A stretch of 56,523 nt of DNA from contig JAGMBN010000001.1 of the NCBI GenBank assembly GCA_023129655.1, positions 1 through 56,523 on the forward strand. The letters are read 5' to 3'. Position numbers and translations under genes: made by a program. Under the pieces are notes generated by a model. The model had not been told where the DNA came from, did not search any database, and saw only the letters and a program-made list of their open reading frames with translations. Positions 50,215 through 56,523 of the stretch are shown here, in pieces (within the stretch, counting starts at the first letter, position 1; every line of letters starts with the position of its first letter). Origin of the DNA: a bacterium. GTDB taxonomy: Bacteria > JAHJDO01.

Positions 50215-51975
50215 GTGATAAACTTACATGAATGCAGTGGAAATTTTTCAATTTTAGCTGTAGTAGATACTAGCAAGGATGAATTTAGATATGTTGAACA
50301 GGGGTTCTTTCTTGCTTTTGAACATTTAGGGATTCCTTACAGAATAATAGATTTATCAAAAGAAAAATTAACTCCTGAAGAAATAGCTAATTCCCGAGCT
50401 ATTGTTATTGCTCAGGAAGGTATAGGAGAAAATTTTTCTTCGGCTGATGGAGACAGCATTAAAAAGTCCATAGAAGAGTCTGGTATAGGGTTGATTAATT
50501 TTGATCATCGCATAAATTCTTATCCTTCTGACCTTCGTAATATACTTATTGGAACAGATAAGAATATTAAATTCTATACATCAAAAGGACTGCAAATAAA
50601 AAACAACACTCATTTTATTACTGAAACATATGAAGAAAATCAAAAGGCAGAATTTTTGCAGGATATTGAAATGTCAATTCTGCCATCGTCTTTTGAGAAA
50701 GATAATCTTATTAGCTCATTAGAAAATTATCCTGTTCTGAGATTGTCGCGTCTTGGTAAAGGAAGAGTTATCCAATTTCTTATTTCTTCCAGGATGTGGC
50801 ATTCTGAATATTTTGGACACCTGAGTGGTTTTGACGCACTTTTTTATAAGTCGATTATCTGGGTTGCAAAAAAACCATTTCTTATGATGGCAATGCCTCC
50901 GTTTGTTACAGCAAGAATAGACGATTGTTCAGGGTCTGGAAGCCATTACATAACAAACAAAGAAAGTACAGTGATAAATTTCAGATACATTGATACATTA
51001 AATAAATATGGTTATATTCCTAATATCGGTTTGTTTCTTGATGACATCACAGACAGTGACGGAAAAATCATAAAGGAAAAATACGATAAGAAACTTGCTG
51101 AATTCTCTCCGCATGCATTTGGAGAAAGTGAGGACAGAAAGATTAAACGGCTTATTTATATGAAACATAACGGAGAGGAATATACTAAGAAAGAACTTAT
51201 AAGAAATTTTGAGAAAGTAGACAGGAAATTTTCTTCATGGGGAATAAAACCATCAAGAGCGCTTAACGCTCACTATGGTGAAACAGGAGTGAACTCTATC
51301 CCATTCTTAAAAGAAAGAAATCAGAATTTTGTAATGTCTCTTTCCGTGTCGTTTGGCAGCTGCTGGAGTAATTCTCCTTCTCATGATTGGAAACCCTATG
51401 AAATAAGAAGAAAAGACGGGAAATATGCTTTTATTGCTGATTATATGCCAGATTATCCTGAATTCTTTAATCTATCAAATGTGTTTCCTTGCGAAAATCG
51501 CATTGATTTTCTTCTTAAAAACACAAAATTCGAGGGAGAAAATAAAAAGAATGATATAGAAGAAACAATAAAAAAAGGAGTTGAGATAATAACACTGAGC
51601 CTGGATAGTTTATTCTTTGGATGTCTCCTGACACATGAACAGAGGATATCTGCTATGAGTCTCTGGGAATGGGAACAAGTTTTGAATGGTATAGATAAAT
51701 TAACTTCAAAATATAAAAAGATATTTAAAGGATATGACTATATTGCTGAATACGCAAAGAGCAGATATGATACAAAAATAACAGAGGCAAATTGTAACTC
51801 CACAATAGACCAGATAACATTAAAACTAAAGGGTAAATCCAGTTTGCCGCTAAAAGTTTATGTTTATGCTGATGAAAGCTGTCAACACAAATTTAAAGAA
51901 ATACCAGTATTTGAGGGAAAACTCACCCTGACCCTCTCTTTGAAAGAGAGGAAACAAAAAGACGAAAGGAAATAG
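50215..51975 (+). CDS. GATase-like plus deacetylase-like barrel protein, paralogue A
   Basis: I do not recognise a named family for this 586-residue protein. Residues ~1-220 look like a class I GATase/ThuA-like alpha/beta domain ending GKGRVIQFLISS...GHLSGFD...IIWVAKKPF. The second half resembles a polysaccharide-deacetylase (NodB)-like barrel: Asp236-Asp237 (ARIDDCSG), His300 (EFSPHAF) and His353 (LNAHYGE), conserved in paralogue B. No signal peptide. Its last ~20 codons come from a hairpin repeat. The start is GTG without a strong ribosome site. It is part of the nine-gene run. Confidence 0.6.
   Translation: MINLHECSGNFSILAVVDTSKDEFRYVEQGFFLAFEHLGIPYRIIDLSKEKLTPEEIANSRAIVIAQEGIGENFSSADGDSIKKSIEESGIGLINFDHRINSYPSDLRNILIGTDKNIKFYTSKGLQIKNNTHFITETYEENQKAEFLQDIEMSILPSSFEKDNLISSLENYPVLRLSRLGKGRVIQFLISSRMWHSEYFGHLSGFDALFYKSIIWVAKKPFLMMAMPPFVTARIDDCSGSGSHYITNKESTVINFRYIDTLNKYGYIPNIGLFLDDITDSDGKIIKEKYDKKLAEFSPHAFGESEDRKIKRLIYMKHNGEEYTKKELIRNFEKVDRKFSSWGIKPSRALNAHYGETGVNSIPFLKERNQNFVMSLSVSFGSCWSNSPSHDWKPYEIRRKDGKYAFIADYMPDYPEFFNLSNVFPCENRIDFLLKNTKFEGENKKNDIEETIKKGVEIITLSLDSLFFGCLLTHEQRISAMSLWEWEQVLNGIDKLTSKYKKIFKGYDYIAEYAKSRYDTKITEANCNSTIDQITLKLKGKSSLPLKVYVYADESCQHKFKEIPVFEGKLTLTLSLKERKQKDERK
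51926..51951. repeat. Hairpin repeat forming the end of paralogue A
   Basis: CCCTGAC leads into CCTCTCTTT-G-AAAGAGAGG (51933-51951), a perfect 9+1+9 hairpin of a type scattered between genes in many genomes. It is translated in frame (TLSLKERK) as the C-terminus of paralogue A. Confidence 0.6.
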
Positions 51976-51977
51976 AG

Positions 51978-53729
51978 ATGAATAACATCGTACAAGATCA
52001 ACAGTCAGAAGGTAATGGTACGGTATTGTTGTTAGCAGACAGTTCTGATGACAAGGCGTATAGTTATGTTGAAGAGACAATGCTTGCAGCACTCGGACAT
52101 CTGGGTATCCCATATAAAATCAGGGACATAGAGACAGACATTCTATCAAGAAAAGAGTTGCTTGAGCATAGTTGTGTGATTCTGGGACAAAATTGTCTTG
52201 GGAAAAAGCTCGGGCAGAAGGGTGCCGAAATTTTAAGAGATGCGGTTGGAGCTGGAGTAGGGCTTGTCAGTTTTGATGGCGATCTTGGAAGTTACAGTAA
52301 GGCATTTTTTGAGATTTTTAGGATAAATATCGGAAGAACTCCTCTTCTTTGTTCAGACATTAAAACAGTAAATGTTGAGCATTATATAACAGGTACGCGT
52401 GAGCTGGATGATGATGTTACTCTTTATAAACCCTTGGAAGTGTGGCCGATTGAAAGTCCACACTGCGGTTCTGTTGGTAAAAGTTTACTGCAGACCTCCA
52501 ACAATTGGCCGGTTCTGATTGCAAGCACCCATGGTCAGGGACGAGCAGTGCTTTTTACCGGTTCCGTCAAGTTATGGATAAGAGATATTTTAGGTCATGC
52601 ATCAGGACTGGATGATGTATTCTGGAAATCAATCGTGTGGGCAGCTCGCAAGCCCTTTGCAATCTATGCAATGCCGCCCTTTGCCACTGCCCTTGTGGAT
52701 GACTGCAGTGGTTCTTACAATCACTTTCGTTATGTAGATACAATGAATAAATACGGGTGGCTCCCGCACGTGTCGATTTTTCTGGAGAACATTGACAGGG
52801 TAATACACCAAGCTGATTATGCAGACTCTGCGAAGATGAAGGCGCTGTACGATGCCGGGCTGGCGGAGTTTAGCGTGCATGGTTTTACGTACGAAAACCT
52901 GGCGGTTTTCAATCACAGGGCAAGAAAACCACTTTCAGATGAACAAATCGTGGGGAATTTCAAGCGAATAGATGCCTATTTTAAAAAATGGGGAATTACC
53001 CCCAGCCGCTGGCAGAATTACCACTTTTGCGAGATGGGAACGAATGCATTTCCCTATATGAAGGAGCGAGGCGTTGAGTATTTGCACATGGAACTGAATC
53101 CGGATACAGCATGGTTGGATGTTCCAGATAACAAACCTGCTTTCAGACCACCTAAGCCATATCATCACCGGGGATTTTACATGGATTATCTGGAGCAGGA
53201 CACTGATTTCTTTATTTTCCATTCCATGCTGAATCCATGGGGGTTTGACTCGCCCGACTTTGTGCAAGAGACCGATTTTCTGTGGAACCATACGATTTTT
53301 TGGGACGAAAGTCCCTGTAATAATGTAGAGGATGCAGCTCGTATAGGAATAAAGCAGATCCGACGGGGGATTGATGCCAGATTTTTTGGGTATATCCTGT
53401 GTCACGAGCAACGGGTGGCGGTGGTATCCATGAAAGAATGGGACAAAATATTAGGCAGTATCCACGATGGGCTGAAGAAGTATGATTTAATCTATCGGGC
53501 GCCTGAATATATCCTTGATTATGCTCGCAGTCATTACGACACACGGATTGCGGATGTGTCAGTAAATAATGAGAGCGGCAAGGTACACTGCAAAATGCAG
53601 GGAAAAACTCGTTTAACAACAGCATTAGAGGTATATATAAATAATGAAAACAGTGTGCAGTGTGAATTATGCGATATTCCGCAATTCACAGGGACAGTGA
53701 ATGTGAAAATGCAATGTCCATTACCATAG
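51978..53729 (+). CDS. GATase-like plus deacetylase-like barrel protein, paralogue B
   Basis: 583 residues with the same layout as paralogue A, starting two bases after it. N-terminal alpha/beta domain (HLGIPYKIRDIE, GQGRAVLFTGS, GHASGLDDVFWKSIVWAARKPF in two conserved parts), then Asp241-Asp242 (LVDDCSGS), His301 (EFSVHGF) and His349 (NYHFCEMG). RRGIDARFFGYILCHEQR is shared near the end. Codon use and GC are higher in places (30 of 60 bases at 52861-52920, against 22 of 60 at 51121-51180 in paralogue A), so this copy may have a separate origin. Ends overlapping the membrane-protein gene by 16 bases. Confidence 0.6.
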   Translation: MNNIVQDQQSEGNGTVLLLADSSDDKAYSYVEETMLAALGHLGIPYKIRDIETDILSRKELLEHSCVILGQNCLGKKLGQKGAEILRDAVGAGVGLVSFDGDLGSYSKAFFEIFRINIGRTPLLCSDIKTVNVEHYITGTRELDDDVTLYKPLEVWPIESPHCGSVGKSLLQTSNNWPVLIASTHGQGRAVLFTGSVKLWIRDILGHASGLDDVFWKSIVWAARKPFAIYAMPPFATALVDDCSGSYNHFRYVDTMNKYGWLPHVSIFLENIDRVIHQADYADSAKMKALYDAGLAEFSVHGFTYENLAVFNHRARKPLSDEQIVGNFKRIDAYFKKWGITPSRWQNYHFCEMGTNAFPYMKERGVEYLHMELNPDTAWLDVPDNKPAFRPPKPYHHRGFYMDYLEQDTDFFIFHSMLNPWGFDSPDFVQETDFLWNHTIFWDESPCNNVEDAARIGIKQIRRGIDARFFGYILCHEQRVAVVSMKEWDKILGSIHDGLKKYDLIYRAPEYILDYARSHYDTRIADVSVNNESGKVHCKMQGKTRLTTALEVYINNENSVQCELCDIPQFTGTVNVKMQCPLP

Positions 53730-54484
53730 GCTTTTGGGATTTGGTTTTAGTAGTAGTAGTTTCTTTACAGGCAACGATACTGGCATATTTTTATCAGCCT
53801 AAATGGAAGGCTTTTATGCTGACATTGCCTATTCCATTTACAGTTGCGTGCATGGCAGTGGGACGTCCCATTGATGCGACCAATGTTTTGGGGCTGATTT
53901 TACTTCTGGGTTTTACACATGGGGTCAGGTTGTTGCATTATAAATTCCACTTGCAAATTATTCCGGCTATTGCGCTGGCTGTCTTGAGCTATTGTCTGTT
54001 GGGCTGGATTATTGTCGGTATTTTGCCGGAGGATAAAATTATTTTCTGGGTATCCAGTATCTGTGCACTTATTATTGCAGTGGTTTTGCTTAAGATGTTA
54101 CCTCATCGCGCCGAACAGGGACATCGTAGTTCTTTACCTGTATGGATTAAGCTTCCCATCATCGTTGGCGTGGTGCTTTTTTTGGTAGCAATCAAGAAAA
54201 ATTTGCATGGTTTTATGACTGTTTTTCCCATGGTAGGGGTTATTGCAGCTTATGAAGCGAGGAATAGTTTATGGACAATCAGTCGCCAGATTCCTGTGGT
54301 AATGCTTACAATGATACCAATGATGATGGTTTGTCAACTTACTCAAAACAGTGTTGGTTTGGGATTTTCTCTTGTCCTGGGCTGGGTTGTTTTTATACTG
54401 ATGTTAATTCCCATAACGAAGTTCATGTGGTCTGCTGAAACAGCAGCGGCAGATAAATCAGAAAAGGCTATAAATGTTGAATAA
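53714..54484 (+). CDS. Polytopic inner-membrane protein of unknown function
   Basis: About 256 residues with eight or nine predicted membrane helices (for example LVLVVVVSLQATILAYFY, LGLILLLGFTHGV, ALAVLSYCLLGWIIVGIL, and the closing LVLGWVVFILMLIPI). No transporter family is recognised. The ATG at 53714 overlaps the end of paralogue B, so they are probably co-translated; the frame is open to 53669. It could be a permease or a membrane partner of the neighbouring enzymes. Confidence 0.65.
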   Translation: MSITIGFWDLVLVVVVSLQATILAYFYQPKWKAFMLTLPIPFTVACMAVGRPIDATNVLGLILLLGFTHGVRLLHYKFHLQIIPAIALAVLSYCLLGWIIVGILPEDKIIFWVSSICALIIAVVLLKMLPHRAEQGHRSSLPVWIKLPIIVGVVLFLVAIKKNLHGFMTVFPMVGVIAAYEARNSLWTISRQIPVVMLTMIPMMMVCQLTQNSVGLGFSLVLGWVVFILMLIPITKFMWSAETAAADKSEKAINVE

Positions 54485-54497
54485 TTAGGAGATAGAT

Positions 54498-55829
54498 ATG
54501 TCAAAATCAGCACACGAAGCTACCGGAAGCAAACCAACAAGTTCCAAGCCGGATGACGGCGTTACACTAAGAGTTCCCTACTCTTATTTTGGCGCAATGT
54601 ATGATAAAGAAGAGGAAAAAGCAGTTCTTGTGGCAATGAAGCAGGACAGGCAGACCAAAGGACCTCATCTGGAACAATTCCAAAAGGAGTTTGCAGGTAT
54701 GTGCGAAGTAAAACATGCTCTTGCAGCTTCTAACTGCACTACTGCAATGCACGCGGCAACCCAGGCATTTGGCATCAAACAAGGGGATGAAGTCATTATT
54801 ACACCAAACACATTTATTGCTACTTCTCTTGTGCTTTTAAAAGAGGGAGCTAGACCTGTCTATTCAGACATTGATCCAAAAACGTATAATATTGATCCAA
54901 AACAGATAGAAGAGAAGATAACGCCCAAAACAAAAGCAATTTATGTTGTTCACTACGGTGGGCAGATGTGTGATATGGATCCTATAATGGAAATTGCAAA
55001 AAAACATAATCTGTACGTTCTGGAAGACTGCGCGCATACACCTGGAGCAGAATACAAAGGAAGGAAAGCGGGAAGTATCGGAGATATGGGGTGCTTCAGC
55101 TTTCATTCATTGAAGAACATGACAACACTAGGCGAAGGAGGCATGGTTACAACCAATAATGACGAGATAGCGGCAAAAGTAGCAAGGCTTCGCGCAATGA
55201 ATACAGCGGCATGGGACTTCCCTGAAAAACAAAATACATTCAATTTCGCAGGATATACATTAACAAAAACAGGTATATCCGATTACTGGATTCCGTCTCA
55301 TCATGATGTGATAGATGATGATGGGAAATGGGGAAACAATTATAGAATGAATGAAACTCAGGCTGCAGTTGGTATATGCCAGCTAAAAAAGTTAAAATGG
55401 ATGAATGAAAAACGGAGGGAATTCGGACGCTATATCAATGAAGCAATAAAAGATATTGAAGGCATAACCCCAGTATATGAAGACCCAAACTGTTACCATG
55501 TTTATCATCTTTACACTCTTTGTGTTGAAGAAGAAATGGGTATAGAAAGAGATGCTTTTATGCGGATTCTTTATAGAGAGCATGGCATTCAGCCCATACT
55601 TCATTATCAGCCCACATATCACTATACCGGGTTAAAAAAGCTGGGTTATCCTGACAAGCTCTGTCCAGTTGCAGAAAAATTCTTTTACAAAAGAGAACTA
55701 AATCTTCCCATACATCCAAGATTAACTAAGGAAGACTGTAACATAATGATTGAAGGAATTAAGAAAGCTGCAGAAAAGGTGAGAAAGCAAATAGAGAATT
55801 TAGATGAGCATGGGCTCTTTTCTTCTTAA
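54498..55829 (+). CDS. DegT/DnrJ/EryC1/StrS aminotransferase, copy 2
   Basis: 443 residues, longer than usual because of a charged N-terminal extension of about 25 residues and an insertion near residues 245-275 (FAGYTLTKTGISDYWIP). PLP motifs: ASNCTTAMHAA, VLEDCAHTPGAEYKG and CFSFHSLKNMTTLGEGGM with Lys206 as the PLP lysine. It should aminate a keto-sugar or keto-cyclitol. ATTAGGAGATAGAT precedes the ATG. Last gene of the nine-gene run. Confidence 0.88.
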   Translation: MSKSAHEATGSKPTSSKPDDGVTLRVPYSYFGAMYDKEEEKAVLVAMKQDRQTKGPHLEQFQKEFAGMCEVKHALAASNCTTAMHAATQAFGIKQGDEVIITPNTFIATSLVLLKEGARPVYSDIDPKTYNIDPKQIEEKITPKTKAIYVVHYGGQMCDMDPIMEIAKKHNLYVLEDCAHTPGAEYKGRKAGSIGDMGCFSFHSLKNMTTLGEGGMVTTNNDEIAAKVARLRAMNTAAWDFPEKQNTFNFAGYTLTKTGISDYWIPSHHDVIDDDGKWGNNYRMNETQAAVGICQLKKLKWMNEKRREFGRYINEAIKDIEGITPVYEDPNCYHVYHLYTLCVEEEMGIERDAFMRILYREHGIQPILHYQPTYHYTGLKKLGYPDKLCPVAEKFFYKRELNLPIHPRLTKEDCNIMIEGIKKAAEKVRKQIENLDEHGLFSS

Positions 55830-55932
55830 ACTTTTACTGCTCCCACCCGTTTTTGCTGATACATAGTTTTTCCCATTGAAATCGTCAACCAGCTTTTTTG
55901 CATTTTCGAATTGCAATTTAATAGAAAAAACA

Positions 55933-55960
55933 TTGACAAGCTAATATATAAATGTATTAT
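55933..55960 (+). promoter_or_regulatory. Promoter of the VapBC-type module
   Basis: TTGACA at 55933-55938 and TATTAT at 55955-55960 with a 16-base spacer. Confidence 0.7.
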
Positions 55961-55974
55961 ATAAGTATACATTT
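55950..55974. promoter_or_regulatory. Operator-like inverted repeat over the -10 box
   Basis: AAATGTAT (55950-55957) and ATACATTT (55967-55974) form an 8+9+8 inverted repeat straddling the -10 box and start site, as expected for an autoregulated toxin-antitoxin operon. Confidence 0.6.
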
Positions 55975-56001
55975 TTTAAAAAGCTAAAAGGAGGTTGAAA
56001 C

Positions 56002-56247
56002 ATGGAAGCATCTATTATTGATCTTAGATATAAAATGAAAGATATTCTCAAGGCTCTTAACCGTAAAGAGAATGTAAAAATTCTCTATCACGGCAAAGAA
56101 AAAGGGATAATAATTCCCTTGAAAGAAAGAAGTAAAAAGAAGGTAATGGACTATCATTTCTATGGTATGTACAAAAAAGATAACTATGAGCAGACTGTTG
56201 CACAGCAGATACATTCTCTGCGTGGAGGCAGATACAATGATATTTGA
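56002..56247 (+). CDS. Antitoxin of a type II module
   Basis: An 81-residue protein with a Phd-like N-terminal domain (IDLRYKMKDILKALNRKENVKILYHGKEKGIIIPL, here given as the parts IDLRYKMKDILKAL and VKILYHGKEKGIIIPL) and a tail that would bind the toxin. AAAAGGAGG sits at a good distance before the ATG. It overlaps the PIN toxin gene by 11 bases. Confidence 0.75.
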   Translation: MEASIIDLRYKMKDILKALNRKENVKILYHGKEKGIIIPLKERSKKKVMDYHFYGMYKKDNYEQTVAQQIHSLRGGRYNDI

Positions 56248-56523
56248 TACTGATATTTTGATTTGGGTCCAGCGTGGCAATCAAGAAGCTGCCAGACTTA
56301 TTGATAAGACAGAAGACAGGATTATATCCGTGCAAACTTTTATGGAGCTTATGCAATGTCCATCTTCAAAAAAACAACATCAATATGTCAAAGATTTTCT
56401 TGCAGGAAATGATTTTCGCGTGCTTCCACTGACTGAGAATATCGGGCACAGAGCAGCTGTATATATTGAAGAGTATTCTTTAGCCACGGGTTTATTGGCA
56501 GGGGATGCCATTATTGCCGCAAC
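56237..56523 (+). CDS. PIN-domain (VapC-like) toxin, partial at window end
   Basis: 95 codons are visible. IFDTDILIWVQ gives the first catalytic acids (Asp4, Asp6), TFMELMQ the Glu, and GLLAGDAIIAA the third acidic site. PIN toxins cleave tRNA or rRNA. The C-terminal end lies beyond the window. Confidence 0.85.
   Translation, partial: MIFDTDILIWVQRGNQEAARLIDKTEDRIISVQTFMELMQCPSSKKQHQYVKDFLAGNDFRVLPLTENIGHRAAVYIEEYSLATGLLAGDAIIAA

Noticed and set aside
1..56523. CRISPR arrays, prophage, rRNA and insertion sequences
   Set aside because: No regularly spaced repeats, phage structural genes, rRNA sequence or transposase frames were found on either strand.

Overview
The window looks like a low-GC chromosome segment (housekeeping genes near 35% GC where I counted) of an uncultured, probably anaerobic bacterium. 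Supporting signs are PPi-type phosphofructokinase, ATP-citrate lyase, HdrA-like flavoproteins, a DUF1844 protein, many uroporphyrinogen-decarboxylase-like (URO-D) and sugar-isomerase-like genes, and several families of short palindromic intergenic repeats. The taxon cannot be fixed from sequence reading alone; a PVC/Omnitrophota-like candidate lineage is only a guess. No rRNA, CRISPR array, transposase or integrase gene was seen.

Layout. 0-6 kb: end of a dehydrogenase E2 gene, a secreted endonuclease/phosphatase-like protein, the queuosine genes queE-queC-queF (minus strand), tRNA-Leu(GAG) with its own promoter, and folP-cdaA-cdaR (folate; cyclic di-AMP). 6-11 kb: HIT protein, a beta-propeller protein, two URO-D-like methyltransferase-type proteins and pdxJ. 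10.9-12 kb: a small foreign-looking island with a lipoprotein gene followed by an attC-like integron recombination site, then a Phd/RelE-type toxin-antitoxin pair and a palindromic repeat. 12-15.4 kb: nnrED, a sulfatase-superfamily enzyme with Thr at the nucleophile position, and DUF1844.

15.4-22.4 kb is a minus-strand catabolic-type operon led by a GntR/FCD repressor gene. An 18-bp perfect palindrome sits on its transcription start. The downstream genes encode an FG-GAP/VCBS repeat protein, a truncated URO-D, two AP-endonuclease-2-fold sugar isomerases (one Hyi-like), a transaldolase-like aldolase, an acetoacetate-decarboxylase-like enzyme and a truncated aldo/keto reductase. Part of it is markedly richer in GC than its flanks.

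22.4-43 kb is core metabolism: recG, a LOG protein, transketolase, PPi-phosphofructokinase, a TPR protein, then a divergent citrate module. In that module gntR-aclB-aclA reads left and acn-icd reads right from a shared 317-bp control region with facing promoters and a palindromic operator. Together these enzymes interconvert acetyl-CoA + oxaloacetate, citrate, isocitrate and 2-oxoglutarate. An AbiE toxin-antitoxin pair, a URO-D fragment, purH and two overlapping HdrA-like flavoprotein genes follow.

43-56 kb is a carbohydrate-type gene cluster: LacI-regulator remnant, sugar isomerase, PocR-AraC regulator, then a tight nine-gene run. The run holds a sulfatase-like protein lacking a metal-binding Asp, a Gfo/Idh/MocA oxidoreductase, two DegT aminotransferases, two amidohydrolases, two tandem ~585-residue proteins with a GATase-like N-terminus and a deacetylase-like barrel, and a polytopic membrane protein. 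This run is the best candidate here for an undescribed pathway. The window ends in a VapBC-type toxin-antitoxin module.

Two themes cross the window. Palindromic repeats appear to have been absorbed into coding sequences (TPR N-terminus, HdrA-like loop, C-terminus of the first ~585-residue protein). Several catabolic or regulatory genes survive only as short fragments (AKR, two URO-D, LacI), pointing to active turnover of accessory metabolism.
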